Below the pieces are notes generated by a model. The model did not search any database. It worked only from the letters and a program-made list of their open reading frames with translations, and was not told the DNA's origin. This document shows, piece after piece, positions 49,376-59,209 of a DNA stretch of 64,000 nucleotides. Made by a program: the position numbers and the translations under genes. Positions within the stretch are counted from its first letter, which is position 1. Each line of letters begins with the position of its first letter. Origin of the DNA: Nitrospira sp. (lineage in GTDB: Bacteria; Nitrospirota; Nitrospiria; Nitrospirales; Nitrospiraceae). The DNA is taken from assembly GCA_030123605.1 (NCBI GenBank), contig CP126123.1, positions 3,142,001-3,206,000 on the forward strand, given 5' to 3'.

Positions 49376-50515
49376 ATGAACCGAGAGTTGATCGCAGTCA
49401 TCGATGAAATCGGCCGCCAAAAAGGAATCGACAAGGCCAGGGTCATTGGCGCGATCGAGTCCGCACTTCAGACCGCTGCGAAGAAACGATTCGGCCAGGC
49501 AGAGAACATCCAGGTAGAAATCGATCCCAAGACCGGCGAGATCTCGGTCGTGTCGAAGAAGGTGATTGTCGATACGGTCGCCAATCCGAAAGCCGAAATC
49601 TCCTTGAAGGAAGCGCGCCAATATGACGAGGGTGCAGAGGTCGGCGACGAAATCGGCTCCCTGATCGAAATGGATGAGCTGGGGCGCATCGCAGCTCAGA
49701 CGGCCAAGCAGGTCATTTTCCAGAAGGTGCGAGAGGCCGAATGGGAAGCTGTTCAGAAGGAATATTCGACCAGGCAGGGCGACCTGGTCAACGGTATCAT
49801 TCTCGGGATGGAGCGACGAAATTTCCTGGTGGATCTCGGCAAGACCGAGGCGATCCTCCCTATTCAGGAACAGATCCCACGCGAAACCTATCGGCGCGGC
49901 GATCGTGTGAAAGCATTGCTCTTGGAAGTGCGTCGTACGCCCAAGGATGTACAGGTCATCCTCTCGCGCAGCCACCCGCAGTTCGTGGCGAAACTGTTCG
50001 AACTGGAAGTCCCCGAAGTCGGGGAAAAGATCGTCGAGATCAAGTCGATCGTGCGTGAGCCGGGTGATCGTACCAAGATCGCGGTCTCCTCGCGCGACAA
50101 GGCCGTGGACCCGGTAGGAGCCTGTGTCGGCATCAAGGGGTCGCGAGTGCAGGCCGTGGTCCGCGAGTTGCGCGGTGAAAAAATCGACATCATCACCTGG
50201 ACGCAAGATCCGCGCGTGTTTATCGCGGAGGCGTTGAATCCTGCCACGATCGAGAAGGTCGGGATCGACGAAGAAAAGAAATCGGCGCTGGTAGTGGTGG
50301 CGGACTCGCAGTTGTCTCTGGCGATCGGCAAGAACGGACAAAATGTGCGGTTGGCCGCGCGGTTGACCGGTTGGAAGATCGACATCATCAGTGCGACCGA
50401 ATATGAGAAAGAGAAGGCCGAACGAGATCGAGAGATCAAGGCGGCTTTGGCGGAAGAGACCGAGGCGCAGCGTCAACAGGATGAGGCGCGGGCTGCGGCG
50501 CAACAGGCGGACTGA
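49376..50515 (+). CDS. nusA: Transcription elongation/termination factor NusA
   Basis: Protein of 379 residues with NusA N-terminal domain (MNRELIAVIDEIGRQKGIDKARVIGAIESALQTAAKK), an S1 domain (QGDLVNGIILGMERRNFLVDLG), and two KH domains (SRDKAVDPVGACVGIKGSRVQAVVRELRGEKIDI; LSLAIGKNGQNVRLAARLTGWKIDI). It ends soon after KH2 in a charged helix and lacks the acidic repeats of the E. coli protein, like many shorter NusA proteins. It couples transcription and antitermination. The start is fixed by the strong homology at MNREL. Confidence 0.96.
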   Translation: MNRELIAVIDEIGRQKGIDKARVIGAIESALQTAAKKRFGQAENIQVEIDPKTGEISVVSKKVIVDTVANPKAEISLKEARQYDEGAEVGDEIGSLIEMDELGRIAAQTAKQVIFQKVREAEWEAVQKEYSTRQGDLVNGIILGMERRNFLVDLGKTEAILPIQEQIPRETYRRGDRVKALLLEVRRTPKDVQVILSRSHPQFVAKLFELEVPEVGEKIVEIKSIVREPGDRTKIAVSSRDKAVDPVGACVGIKGSRVQAVVRELRGEKIDIITWTQDPRVFIAEALNPATIEKVGIDEEKKSALVVVADSQLSLAIGKNGQNVRLAARLTGWKIDIISATEYEKEKAERDREIKAALAEETEAQRQQDEARAAAQQAD

Positions 50516-50580
50516 AGCGGCCCACAATTTTCATGGGTCGAACGGCAATTCTCTAAGCGGGTGGAGCTGGGCGATACTGT

Positions 50581-53196
50581 ATGCGGGTGTACGAATTAGC
50601 AAAACAGTTGGGGATGGAAAATCGGGAACTGATTCCCGAACTGAAGCGACTCGGGATTCCTGTGGCATCCCATAGCAGCGCTCTGGATGAGGGGTCGGTT
50701 CGCATCGCGCTAGAGAAGTTGAGTCCCAAGGCGCGGGCCGGTGAGGTCCTGTCGGGTGGACACGATGTCAAGAAAGCGCTTCGTTCGACCAAAGATACCG
50801 CTTTCTCGCATGAGAGGGGACATGCGGTACCGCATGAGGAGCCTCAGAAGCCTGATAAGAAACGCATTCTCATTAAAAAGAAGAAGGAAGAGGGCGCTGA
50901 AGATGGTGTGGCGCCTCTTGCGGCGGCGGAAGCCGCGTTTGCGACAGTTCCTCCTGCCCATCCTGTCCATCCGGGAGGAGAAGCCGCCGTCGTTGCGTCG
51001 ACCGTCGGCTCTGGTCCTGAGGCGATTGGAGCGGCCCCGTCGGAGCCTGTTTCATCAGAGGAGTCGGTGGGCCAGCCAGCCGTCGTGGCGGCCTCGACAG
51101 AATCGCCAGCCACACCGGCTCAAGCGTCTGTGGCGACGACCCCCGCGCTTGATGCTCTTGCCGCCCTGGCGAAGAAGAAGAGCATGGTCACCGAAGCGCC
51201 GGAGAGCGAAGCGGCTGCGCGCGAAAAATTGAAGAAGGCCAAGAAGGCACCCCGGACGCGGGAAGAAGACGAGACGAAGTTTAAGAATGATGCCACTCGA
51301 TGGGGAGACCTGCGGGCCATCCCCGTGCAACGACGTGAAGACCGATCCAGACATATTCACCATGCGTCGCCTACGGAAGTCACAAAACCGAGAAAGAAAA
51401 GCGTGAAACTGAGCGCAGGAGTGAGCGTCAAGGAATTTGCCGAACTCATCGGTCAGCGGCCGGCGGACATCGTGCGAAAGCTGATGGAGATGGGCCAGAT
51501 GGTGACCTTCAATCAGCCCATCAATCTCGAAGCGGCCTCGTTGATCGCCGAAGAGTATGGTGCCAAGGTGGAGGTCTCGACGGAAAAAGTCGGCGAGGAG
51601 TTGCTTGAGGAGGCCGCGCAGTCAGCCGGTGAGGAGCATGCCGTGCCGCGCCCCCCGGTCGTCACGATCATGGGGCATGTCGATCACGGGAAAACCTCTC
51701 TGCTCGATGCGATTCGCCAAACGAAAGTGGCCGAGGGGGAAGCCGGTGGGATTACACAACATATCGGCGCATACATCGTCGGCGTCCGCGGCAAGCAAGT
51801 GACTTTCCTCGACACCCCGGGCCACGAAGCCTTCACGGCCATGCGCGCGCGGGGAGCCAAGGCGACGGACATCGTGATTCTGGTGGTCGCGGCCGACGAC
51901 GGTGTCATGCCGCAAACGGTGGAAGCCATTCACCACGCAAAGGCCGCCGGGGTACCCTTGATCGTGGCGATCAACAAGGTCGACAAGCCTGGGTCTAACG
52001 TCGATCGGGTCAAGAATGCCCTGACCGAACATGGGTTGATTCCCGAAGCCTGGGGCGGGGATACGATCATGGTTGAAGTTTCCGCCAAGCAACGGACCGG
52101 GCTGGATCAGCTCTTGGAAATGATTCTGCTGCAAGCGGAAGTGCTGGAATTGAAAGCGGACCCCTCACGTCTGGCGAAAGGCCTGGTGATCGAGGCGAAG
52201 CTGGATCGCGGACGGGGACCGGTCGCCACGGTATTGGTGCAAAGCGGAACTCTGCATGTTGGAGACGCGTTTGTGGTGGGGAACTTCAGCGGTCGTGTCC
52301 GGGCGCTGGTCACGGACACGGGGAGCAAGACCTCCGAGGCCGGCCCGTCGGTTCCTGTCGAGGTGATCGGATTGCCGGGCGTGCCCTCAGCCGGGGACCT
52401 GTTCACCATCGTGAAGGATGAGCGCGTCGCCCGCGAGATTGCCGAGGAACGGGCTAGGAAGCAGCGGGCCGCCGAACTGGCAGGGCCGGCGAAAGTCAGC
52501 TTGGACGATTTGTTCGCCAAGATTCAGGAAGGCAACGTCAAAGAATTGCCCATCGTCATTAAGGCCGACGTGCAGGGTTCGGCCGAAGCCTTGGCTGCCG
52601 CAGTGGAAAAGATGCCCGCCGGAGCCGTGAAACTCCGCGTCATGCACAGCGGTGTGGGCGGCATCACGGAGACGGATATTCTGTTGGCGGCGGCCTCCAA
52701 GGCGATCGTGATCGGATTCAATATCCGCCCGGAGCCGAAGGCGGCTGCACTGGCCGAGCGTGAAGGCGTTGATGTCCGCCTCTATAGCATCATTTATGAC
52801 GCGCTGAACGATATCCGCGCGGCGATGGAGGGGCTGCTGGAGCCGATGCTGAAGGAGCGCGTCCTCGGACGGGCGGAGGTGCGACAGGTATTTACGATTC
52901 CGAAAGCCGGGCTGGTGGCCGGTTGTTACGTGGTGGACGGCGTTGTCTCTCGGGCCAGCGTCGGCGCGCGGGTGATTCGAGACCATGTGGTGGTTTACGA
53001 AGGTAAGTTGGGGTCGCTCCGGCGGTTCAAGGACGACGTTCGTGAAGTGCAGCAGGGATATGAGTGCGGCATCACGATCGAGAATTTCAACGACATCAAG
53101 TCCGGCGACATTATCGAAGCCTATGTCTTCGATAAGATTGCCGCCAAGCTTGAACCGGCAAACCGGGGCGCGTCTCCGCAAAGTCATCGGGCATGA
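50581..53196 (+). CDS. infB: Translation initiation factor IF-2
   Basis: Protein of 871 residues. The N-terminal part (to about 280) contains the IF2_N motif ([25 protein letters not shown]) and a long Ala/Pro/Glu/Lys linker. The second IF2_N-like stretch [24 protein letters not shown] precedes the G domain: [15 protein letters not shown] (G1), [15 protein letters not shown] (G3), NKVDKPGSN (G4). Domains II to IV follow. Its last 4 bases overlap the ATG of the DUF503 gene (ATGA). Brings initiator tRNA to the 30S subunit in a GTP-dependent way. Confidence 0.97.
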   Translation: MRVYELAKQLGMENRELIPELKRLGIPVASHSSALDEGSVRIALEKLSPKARAGEVLSGGHDVKKALRSTKDTAFSHERGHAVPHEEPQKPDKKRILIKKKKEEGAEDGVAPLAAAEAAFATVPPAHPVHPGGEAAVVASTVGSGPEAIGAAPSEPVSSEESVGQPAVVAASTESPATPAQASVATTPALDALAALAKKKSMVTEAPESEAAAREKLKKAKKAPRTREEDETKFKNDATRWGDLRAIPVQRREDRSRHIHHASPTEVTKPRKKSVKLSAGVSVKEFAELIGQRPADIVRKLMEMGQMVTFNQPINLEAASLIAEEYGAKVEVSTEKVGEELLEEAAQSAGEEHAVPRPPVVTIMGHVDHGKTSLLDAIRQTKVAEGEAGGITQHIGAYIVGVRGKQVTFLDTPGHEAFTAMRARGAKATDIVILVVAADDGVMPQTVEAIHHAKAAGVPLIVAINKVDKPGSNVDRVKNALTEHGLIPEAWGGDTIMVEVSAKQRTGLDQLLEMILLQAEVLELKADPSRLAKGLVIEAKLDRGRGPVATVLVQSGTLHVGDAFVVGNFSGRVRALVTDTGSKTSEAGPSVPVEVIGLPGVPSAGDLFTIVKDERVAREIAEERARKQRAAELAGPAKVSLDDLFAKIQEGNVKELPIVIKADVQGSAEALAAAVEKMPAGAVKLRVMHSGVGGITETDILLAAASKAIVIGFNIRPEPKAAALAEREGVDVRLYSIIYDALNDIRAAMEGLLEPMLKERVLGRAEVRQVFTIPKAGLVAGCYVVDGVVSRASVGARVIRDHVVVYEGKLGSLRRFKDDVREVQQGYECGITIENFNDIKSGDIIEAYVFDKIAAKLEPANRGASPQSHRA

Positions 53197-53474
53197 TCGT
53201 CGGGCTCTGCACGGTTGAACTGTTCATTCCCGACGGCCATTCATTGAAAGACAAGCGTCAGGTTCTGCAGAGCGTGAAAAGTCGGTTGCGAGATAAGTTC
53301 AATGTCTCGGTGGCCGAGGTCGGGGATCAGGACTTGTGGCAGAAAGCGATTCTCGGTTTGGCCTGTGTGGCCAACGAATCCGCTCATGTCAATCAAGTGC
53401 TGGATCAAGCCGTGAATTTGATCCGGAGCGTACCCACGATCCAACTGGTGCGATCGCGAATCGAATTGCTTTAG
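53193..53474 (+). CDS. DUF503 family small protein
   Basis: Protein of 93 residues that fits DUF503 (YlxP-like): [29 protein letters not shown], then [46 protein letters not shown]. It is found between infB and rbfA in many genomes and has been linked to ribosome assembly or rRNA, function not proven. Its ATG overlaps the infB stop by 4 nt. A dispersed repeat separates it from rbfA. Confidence 0.92.
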   Translation: MIVGLCTVELFIPDGHSLKDKRQVLQSVKSRLRDKFNVSVAEVGDQDLWQKAILGLACVANESAHVNQVLDQAVNLIRSVPTIQLVRSRIELL

Positions 53475-53477
53475 CAG

Positions 53478-53598
53478 GGCGTTCAAAAAAGGCCGTCCAG
53501 CGCAGCCGCAGCGAGTGAAGAGGCGATGCGTGTGCTGTGCCATACGTAGGGCTTCCGAGTGATGTGAGAGCAACGCTGACGGATGTTTTCAACAGCCC
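53478..53598. repeat. Second copy of the REP-like intergenic element
   Basis: About 121 bp with imperfect inverted ends (GGGCGTTCAAAA and TTTTCAACAGCCC). It shares CAAAAA-GGC-GTCCAGC-GCCGCAG in the same order with the element at 28161-28286 in reverse orientation. It lies inside the rimP-pnp operon, between DUF503 and rbfA, and must be transcribed with it. Confidence 0.65.
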
Positions 53599-53612
53599 GT
53601 GAAGGCGGCACC

Positions 53613-54005
53613 ATGACGAAAGCGACATACAGCCGGGCTGAGCGCGTGGCGGATCAGATTCGCATGGAAGTCGCCGACATCCTGATGCGGAAGATCAAGG
53701 ACCCGCGGGTGCGTTCCGTCACGGTGACCGATGTGGAACTGACCAAGGATCTACGGATCGCGAGAATCTTTGTCACGACCATGGAGCGCAATGAAGACGA
53801 GCGGCAAGTGTTCGACGGGTTGGCGAAGGCGAGCGGCTTTGTCCGCGCTGAATTGGGTCGGCGGTTGGCGTTGCGGTATCTGCCGGAGGTGACGTTCGTG
53901 AAGGATGTGAGCGGTCCGAGAGGCGATCGTGTCTTGCAACTGCTGGAAGGCCTGCATCGCGATCAAGATGAGACTGCCGTTGAGGTTCCCCGCGCCGATG
54001 CCTAG
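53613..54005 (+). CDS. rbfA: Ribosome-binding factor A
   Basis: 30S maturation factor of 130 residues with the KH-like fold: YSRAERVADQIRMEVADILMRKIKDPRVRSVTVTDVELTKDLRIARIFV, then RAELGRRLALRYLPEVTFVKD. ATG 53613 is chosen because homology begins there and an in-frame start at 53583 lies inside the repeat element. GAAGGCGG is 5 nt upstream. TruB starts 3 nt after its stop. Binds 16S rRNA at the 5' helix during cold-sensitive assembly. Confidence 0.94.
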   Translation: MTKATYSRAERVADQIRMEVADILMRKIKDPRVRSVTVTDVELTKDLRIARIFVTTMERNEDERQVFDGLAKASGFVRAELGRRLALRYLPEVTFVKDVSGPRGDRVLQLLEGLHRDQDETAVEVPRADA

Positions 54006-54008
54006 TCA

Positions 54009-55040
54009 ATGACGATGATTGCCTCGACGGAAGCACAGGTGGGCGCTACCCTCCAAGATGGCATACTGAACGTCCACAAGGAAGCAGGATGGACCTCGCA
54101 TGACGTGGTGGCGCGGATCCGGGGGAAGTTGCGCGGGATAAAATTGGGCCATGCCGGGACGCTGGATCCTGCGGCGACCGGTGTCTTACCCTTACTCGTG
54201 GGGCGTGGGACGCGCATCGCCGAATTTTTACTGGAATGGGACAAGGCCTATCTGGCTGGCTTGCGACTCGGAGAGATTACCGACACGCAGGATGCCACAG
54301 GGACCGTGCTTCAGCGATCGCCGACTGAATCGATCACGGAGGAACGTGTCCGCGAGGTTGCGACAGAGTTTGAAGGGTCCATTCAGCAAGTGCCCCCCAT
54401 GTATTCTGCGGTGAAGGTCGGAGGGGTCCCGTTGTACAAGGCCGCAAGGGCCGGACGGGATGTGGCGCGCCGAGCTCGTGCGGTGACCGTCTCTCGCCTC
54501 GACGTCGTTCGGGTTCAGATTCCGGATGTGACGCTGCGGGTGGCTTGTTCCAAAGGGACGTATATCAGGACGCTGTGTGCGGATATCGGACAAAGGTTGG
54601 GCGTCGGCGGCCATATGACGATGTTGGTACGTGAACGAGTCGGCCCGCTGGCCCTGGAGCAGGCGTTGAGGGTGGAGGAAGTAGAGTCGCGGCTTGGGCA
54701 GGGCACACTCGCAGCATCCATGCTCACATTGGACGAAGCTCTGGCCGGTCTCCCGGTCTGCAGGGTGGGAGCCGGGACGGTCAGGCGGGTATTGCATGGA
54801 GCGCCGATCCCCCCTTCCGAAGTCCTGGCATGGGCGGGCCTGACGACGGCTTCCTTTGAGAGGTCGAAGCGGGCCATCCGTATCAAGGATGAAGAGGGAC
54901 GCCTGCTAGCCATCGGGACCCTGCCGGCAGGCATGGACATCGAAAGATATGGTTTGAGGGAACAGCCGATTGCTGTTTCAAAAGTTTTGATCACGGAAGC
55001 ATCACAGAGCGGTAGATTCGCGAATTCAATAGAGGAGTAG
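54009..55040 (+). CDS. truB: tRNA pseudouridine-55 synthase
   Basis: Protein of 343 residues making pseudouridine 55 in the T loop of tRNAs. The catalytic Asp is in GHAGTLDPAATGVLPLLVG. Other motifs are GILNVHKEAGWTSHDVV at the N-terminus, VPPMYSAVKVGGVPLYKAAR and CSKGTYIRTLCADIGQRLG. A PUA-like C-terminal domain is present (about 290-343). The gene starts 3 nt after rbfA and ends 6 nt before rpsO. Confidence 0.96.
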   Translation: MTMIASTEAQVGATLQDGILNVHKEAGWTSHDVVARIRGKLRGIKLGHAGTLDPAATGVLPLLVGRGTRIAEFLLEWDKAYLAGLRLGEITDTQDATGTVLQRSPTESITEERVREVATEFEGSIQQVPPMYSAVKVGGVPLYKAARAGRDVARRARAVTVSRLDVVRVQIPDVTLRVACSKGTYIRTLCADIGQRLGVGGHMTMLVRERVGPLALEQALRVEEVESRLGQGTLAASMLTLDEALAGLPVCRVGAGTVRRVLHGAPIPPSEVLAWAGLTTASFERSKRAIRIKDEEGRLLAIGTLPAGMDIERYGLREQPIAVSKVLITEASQSGRFANSIEE

Positions 55041-55046
55041 AGACGC

Positions 55047-55316
55047 ATGGCACTCGTAAAAGAAGTGAAGACAGATTTGGTGAAAAATTTTCAACAGCAT
55101 GACAAGGATACCGGCTCCCCGGAGGTGCAAATCGCCATCCTGACGAACCGGATTACCTATTTGACGGAGCATTTCAAGCTGCATAAGAAAGACCACCATT
55201 CCCGGCGTGGGCTGTTGACCTTGGTGGGACGTCGCCGGCGGTTGCTGGACTACCTACGCCATATCGACGAGGCGCGGTACCGTGCGATTCTGGAGCGCCT
55301 GGGCATTCGTAAGTAG
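55047..55316 (+). CDS. rpsO: 30S ribosomal protein S15
   Basis: Protein of 89 residues, identical in length to E. coli S15. It fits throughout: [50 protein letters not shown]. It binds 16S rRNA helices 20-22 early in 30S assembly. AGGAGTAGAGACGC is just before ATG 55047. A hairpin separates it from pnp. Confidence 0.98.
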   Translation: MALVKEVKTDLVKNFQQHDKDTGSPEVQIAILTNRITYLTEHFKLHKKDHHSRRGLLTLVGRRRRLLDYLRHIDEARYRAILERLGIRK

Positions 55317-55329
55317 TCGTGTGAACGAG

Positions 55330-55359
55330 GAGGCCGCCACCGTCTTGGGTGGCGACCTC
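55330..55359 (+). promoter_or_regulatory. rpsO-pnp intergenic hairpin
   Basis: GAGGCCGCCACC pairs with GGTGGCGACCTC around a 5-nt loop, one mismatch, with no T-run after it. In E. coli the rpsO-pnp spacer hairpin is cut by RNase III and used by PNPase to control its own mRNA; the position here is comparable. Confidence 0.6.
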
Positions 55360-55464
55360 ACCATCGTCTTCGCAGGTGAACACTGAAACAAGTTCAAGGG
55401 CCGGCCATGCCGATTGAGCTTATCTCTGTGGGCATCTGTGGGACTTAACTGAAGGAGACCATAG

Positions 55465-57582
55465 ATGAAACATGTTGTTGATATCGAACTGGCGGGTCGC
55501 CGCTTGACACTGGAGACCGGCCGTATTGCAAAGCAGGCGGACGGCGCGATCTGGGCGACCTACGGCGATACCGTCGTGCTCGCAACGGCCGTCGCGTCTC
55601 AAACCGTCAAGCCCGGCGTGGACTTTCTGCCGCTGACCGTGGATTACCAGGAAAAGACTTACGCCGCGGGCAAGATTCCCGGCGGGTATTTCAAGCGGGA
55701 GGGCCGTCCGTCGGAACGAGAAGTGCTCACCAGCCGATTGATCGATCGGCCGCTTCGCCCCCTGTTTCCCGAGGGATACTATTTCGACACGCAGGTCATC
55801 GCGTCGGTGTTGTCCGCCGACAAGAGCGGCGTGTCGGATGTCATCGGCATTATTGCGGCCTCCGCAGCGTTGGCGATCTCGCCAATTCCGTTCAACGGTC
55901 CGATTGCGGGCGTCAAGATCGGGCGTGTCAACGGACAGTTCGTGGTGAACCCCGACCTGGAGATTCTGGAAACCAGCGACCTCCACCTCGTGGTGGCAGG
56001 AACGGCGGACGCGGTGATGATGGTCGAGGCAGGAGCGAACGAATTGCCTGAAGCGACCATGTTGGAGGCCATCGAATTGGCGCACAGCGAGATCAAGCGG
56101 ATCGTCGCGAAGATCGAAGAATTGCGCGGACTGGCCGGCAGGCCGAAACGGACCGTGGAACAGGAGCCGATCGATGCGGCTCTGAGCGAACAGGTTCGTG
56201 CATTGGTGGCGGGGCCGATTCGTGAAGCCATCCTCATTCCAAACAAAAGTGCACGGCAGGAACGTCTGGACCAAGTGATGGCGGAGACGATCGAAAAGCT
56301 GAAGACCGACGATCCCAATCGAGCTCGGCATGTGAAAATCATTTTCCACGGCTTGGAGTATACGGAAGTCCGCAACATGATCCTCGAAAAGCGGGTACGC
56401 GCCGATGGTCGTGGCCCGGCGGACATTCGCCCGATCACCTGCGAAGTCGGAGTGTTGCCGCGCGCGCATGGCTCCGCCGTGTTTACCCGCGGAGAAACAC
56501 AGAGCCTGGCTGTGGTGACGCTGGGAACGACGGACGACGAACAACGGATCGACGCCTTGGAAGGTGAGTACATGCGCACCTTCATGTTGCATTACAATTT
56601 TCCGCCCTTCAGTGTCGGTGAGGCGCGGCCGCTCCGGTCGCCGGGGCGGCGTGAAGTTGGCCACGGAGCCCTCGCGGAGCGGGCGCTGAAGTCCGTCATC
56701 CCGGGCAAAGACACGTTTCCATACACGGTGCGGATTGTGTCGGAAATTCTGGAGTCGAACGGGTCGTCTTCCATGGCCACGGTCTGCGGCGGCACGCTGG
56801 CGCTGTTGGATGCGGGTGTTCCGATCAAGGAGCCGGTGGCTGGGATCGCGATGGGACTGATCAAGGAAGGGGATCAGGTTCTGGTTCTCTCCGATATTCT
56901 TGGATTGGAAGACCATCTGGGCGATATGGATTTTAAGGTGACCGGTACCAAGAACGGTGTCACAGCTCTGCAGATGGACATCAAGATCGGAGGGATTACG
57001 TCGGCGTTGATGCGTGAAGCGCTGGCTCAGGCAAAAGCCGGACGACTGCACATCCTCGAGCGGATGGCCCAGGCCCTGAACACTCCGCGGACCAAGCTGT
57101 CGGCCTTCGCGCCGCGGATATTTCCGATGAAGATCAAGCAGGACAAGATCCGTGACGTCATCGGTCCCGGTGGAAAAATGATCCGCAGCATCATCGCGGA
57201 GACCGGCGTGAAGATCAATGTCGAAGATACGGGCGATGTCACGATTGCCTCATCCGATGAGGCTTCGGCACAGAAGGCCATCGAGATGATCAAGCGCCTG
57301 ACCGAGGAAGTCGAGGTCGGTAAGATCTATCTGGGGACGGTACGAAAGATCATGGACTTCGGCGCTTTCGTCGAGGTGCTTCCCGGCACGGATGGGCTGG
57401 TGCACATTTCTCAGCTGGCCCACCATCGGGTCAAGGCGGTCTCCGACGAGGTCTCTGAGGGCGATCAGGTCATGGTGAAGGTGCTGGAAATCGATAAACA
57501 GGGGAAGATTCGTCTGAGTCGGAAAGAAGCGATGCCGGCGCCGGCCGGCTCTCCTACCACCGCGCCCACTCCGGCAGGATAA
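55465..57582 (+). CDS. pnp: Polynucleotide phosphorylase
   Basis: 3'-5' phosphorolytic RNase of 705 residues. Two RNase PH domains (TLETGRIAKQADGAIWATYGDTVVLATAVAS; PRAHGSAVFTRGETQSLAVVTLGT), a helical linker, a KH domain (IRDVIGPGGKMIRSIIAETGVKINVEDTG) and an S1 domain (GKIYLGTVRKIMDFGAFVEVLPGTDGLVHISQL). It degrades mRNA and may add tails, and is normally part of a degradosome. AAGGAG lies 9 nt before ATG 55465. The peptidase gene follows within 7 nt. Confidence 0.97.
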   Translation: MKHVVDIELAGRRLTLETGRIAKQADGAIWATYGDTVVLATAVASQTVKPGVDFLPLTVDYQEKTYAAGKIPGGYFKREGRPSEREVLTSRLIDRPLRPLFPEGYYFDTQVIASVLSADKSGVSDVIGIIAASAALAISPIPFNGPIAGVKIGRVNGQFVVNPDLEILETSDLHLVVAGTADAVMMVEAGANELPEATMLEAIELAHSEIKRIVAKIEELRGLAGRPKRTVEQEPIDAALSEQVRALVAGPIREAILIPNKSARQERLDQVMAETIEKLKTDDPNRARHVKIIFHGLEYTEVRNMILEKRVRADGRGPADIRPITCEVGVLPRAHGSAVFTRGETQSLAVVTLGTTDDEQRIDALEGEYMRTFMLHYNFPPFSVGEARPLRSPGRREVGHGALAERALKSVIPGKDTFPYTVRIVSEILESNGSSSMATVCGGTLALLDAGVPIKEPVAGIAMGLIKEGDQVLVLSDILGLEDHLGDMDFKVTGTKNGVTALQMDIKIGGITSALMREALAQAKAGRLHILERMAQALNTPRTKLSAFAPRIFPMKIKQDKIRDVIGPGGKMIRSIIAETGVKINVEDTGDVTIASSDEASAQKAIEMIKRLTEEVEVGKIYLGTVRKIMDFGAFVEVLPGTDGLVHISQLAHHRVKAVSDEVSEGDQVMVKVLEIDKQGKIRLSRKEAMPAPAGSPTTAPTPAG

Positions 57583-57588
57583 TTGATC

Positions 57589-58842
57589 GTGTATCGCAAG
57601 ATCGTCCTCGACAACCGGTTGCGTATTGTGGCGGAACATATCCCGACGTTGAAATCCGTCACGATCGGGATTTGGGTGAACGTCGGGTCTCGCGATGAGC
57701 AGGCGGGAGAAGAGGGGCTCTCTCATTTCCTGGAACACATGTTTTTCAAGGGGACGCGAAGCCGGTCGGCGACGCAGATTTCTCGCGAGATCGACGCACT
57801 GGGCGGGGAAATGAATGCGTTCACGACCCGTGAAACTACGACCTTTTACGTGAAGGTGCTGGATCAGCAATTGGAGACGGCCTTGGAACTGCTCTCCGAT
57901 CTGTTCTACCGTTCTCGCTTTGAATCCAAGGAGGTCGAAAAGGAAAAACAGGTAGTGCTCGAAGAGATTCGGATGGTTCAAGACGATCCGGAGGATCTGG
58001 TTCAGGAGCTCCACATGAAGCACATTCTGGGAAACCATCCGCTGGGTCGGCCGATCCTCGGACAGGCTCCGAGGATCCAGGCACTCGATCGAAACGATCT
58101 GCTGACGTATGTGCGGTCTCATTATGATCCGGAGCGGACGGTTGTGGCGGTGGCGGGCAACTTCACATGGAGACGTTTGGAGCAATTGTTGGCTCGATAC
58201 TTTTCCGGTTCGCATATGGGGCCGGCAGTCAAACCGAATCGCCGCCCGCCTGAAGTCAGGGGTGGGGTGTTGGTCCAGCGCAAGACGCTTGAGCAGGTCC
58301 ATCTCTGTTTGGGGCTGCAAGGCTTGGCCGCCGGGCATAAGGATCGTTATGCGGCCCACGCGCTCAATGGTGTGTTGGGAGGAAGTGTGAGCTCGCGGCT
58401 CTTTCAGGAAGTGCGAGAGAAGCGAGGCCTCGTCTATTCCATCTATTCCTATCTGTCCACCTATTCGGACGGAGGGATGATCACCGTCTACGCGGGCACG
58501 CGGCCGAAGGAAGTGGAGCGAGTCGTGGAAGTCGTCTGTCGAGAGCTCAAGAAGCTGCGCAGACATGGGGTTGATGCGAAGGATCTGGCCCGCGTCAAAA
58601 ACCAAATGAAAGGCAGTTTGATGCTTGGTTTGGAGAGTTCGCATAGCCGTATGAGCAAGCTGGCAAAAGATGAGTTGACGCAAAGTTGCCACGTGTCGTT
58701 GGAACAGATGACCGCGGAAATCGATCGCGTGACGATCGACCAGATCTTTCGTGTGGCACAAGACCTGTTTGACCAACATCGTCTTTCGATTACGGCGCTC
58801 GGGCCCATCTCGACGAAAAGCCTCCAGGGCTTCGCCCCCTAA
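57589..58842 (+). CDS. M16 family metallopeptidase
   Basis: Zinc peptidase of 417 residues of the processing-peptidase-like group. The inverted zinc motif is HFLEH (HFLEHMFFKGT) with the second Glu further on (ETTTFYVKVLDQQLETALELLSDLF...EEIRMVQDDPED). It has two M16 lobes, with GLVYSIYSYLSTYSDGGMITVYAG in the second. Genes of this type usually follow pnp in such operons. GTG 57589 (giving MYRKIVLDN) is the preferred start over TTG 57583, which follows the pnp stop immediately. Probably cytoplasmic, substrate unknown. Confidence 0.92.
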   Translation: MYRKIVLDNRLRIVAEHIPTLKSVTIGIWVNVGSRDEQAGEEGLSHFLEHMFFKGTRSRSATQISREIDALGGEMNAFTTRETTTFYVKVLDQQLETALELLSDLFYRSRFESKEVEKEKQVVLEEIRMVQDDPEDLVQELHMKHILGNHPLGRPILGQAPRIQALDRNDLLTYVRSHYDPERTVVAVAGNFTWRRLEQLLARYFSGSHMGPAVKPNRRPPEVRGGVLVQRKTLEQVHLCLGLQGLAAGHKDRYAAHALNGVLGGSVSSRLFQEVREKRGLVYSIYSYLSTYSDGGMITVYAGTRPKEVERVVEVVCRELKKLRRHGVDAKDLARVKNQMKGSLMLGLESSHSRMSKLAKDELTQSCHVSLEQMTAEIDRVTIDQIFRVAQDLFDQHRLSITALGPISTKSLQGFAP

Positions 58843-59209
58843 CAACCGCTTAACGAATGAGGGCATTTTAGCCTGGACCTTGAGAGAAGAGAGGCCTTAC
58901 GATTCTGCCGTATGAAGAGGCTAACTAACTGATAGTATAAGTGTTTGCCGGTTATGTTCGTGATGAAGTTTCGGCAAAACATTTTCTTGACACATTTCAT
59001 AGATTTCAGTACCATGACCGCGTTTTCGCTACCAAAGTCTGAATTTATTTCGACTGCATTACAGGGGAAGGTAAGCAGAGAGAAAGGGGGTGTGGGTCGC
59101 ACTTCCTCCTGCTAGCGCGTTCTCTGAATTTTGTTTTTTTGGCACTCTTTTTTGGATATTTAAGACTCACGGGTTCTCTAGCCATCATTTTTCCAAGGAG
59201 GGTAGGGTT
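58843..59209 (+). other. Long leader region before two secreted-protein genes, 367 nt
   Basis: No gene is supported here. The stretch is AT-richer than its surroundings and contains the promoter at 58987-59015. The 190 nt between its predicted start (about 59022) and ATG 59210 would be an untranslated leader; I see no strong hairpin in it. Confidence 0.5.
58987..59015 (+). promoter_or_regulatory. Strong sigma70-type promoter
   Basis: Perfect TTGACA (58987-58992), 17-nt spacer, TACCAT (59010-59015). Of the promoters seen in the window this has the best -35 and ideal spacing. Confidence 0.7.

Noticed and set aside
55420-58866. Two very long minus-strand frames opposite pnp and the M16 peptidase
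   Set aside because: They lie exactly antisense to well-conserved genes, have low-complexity His/Arg-rich composition and no ribosome-binding site.
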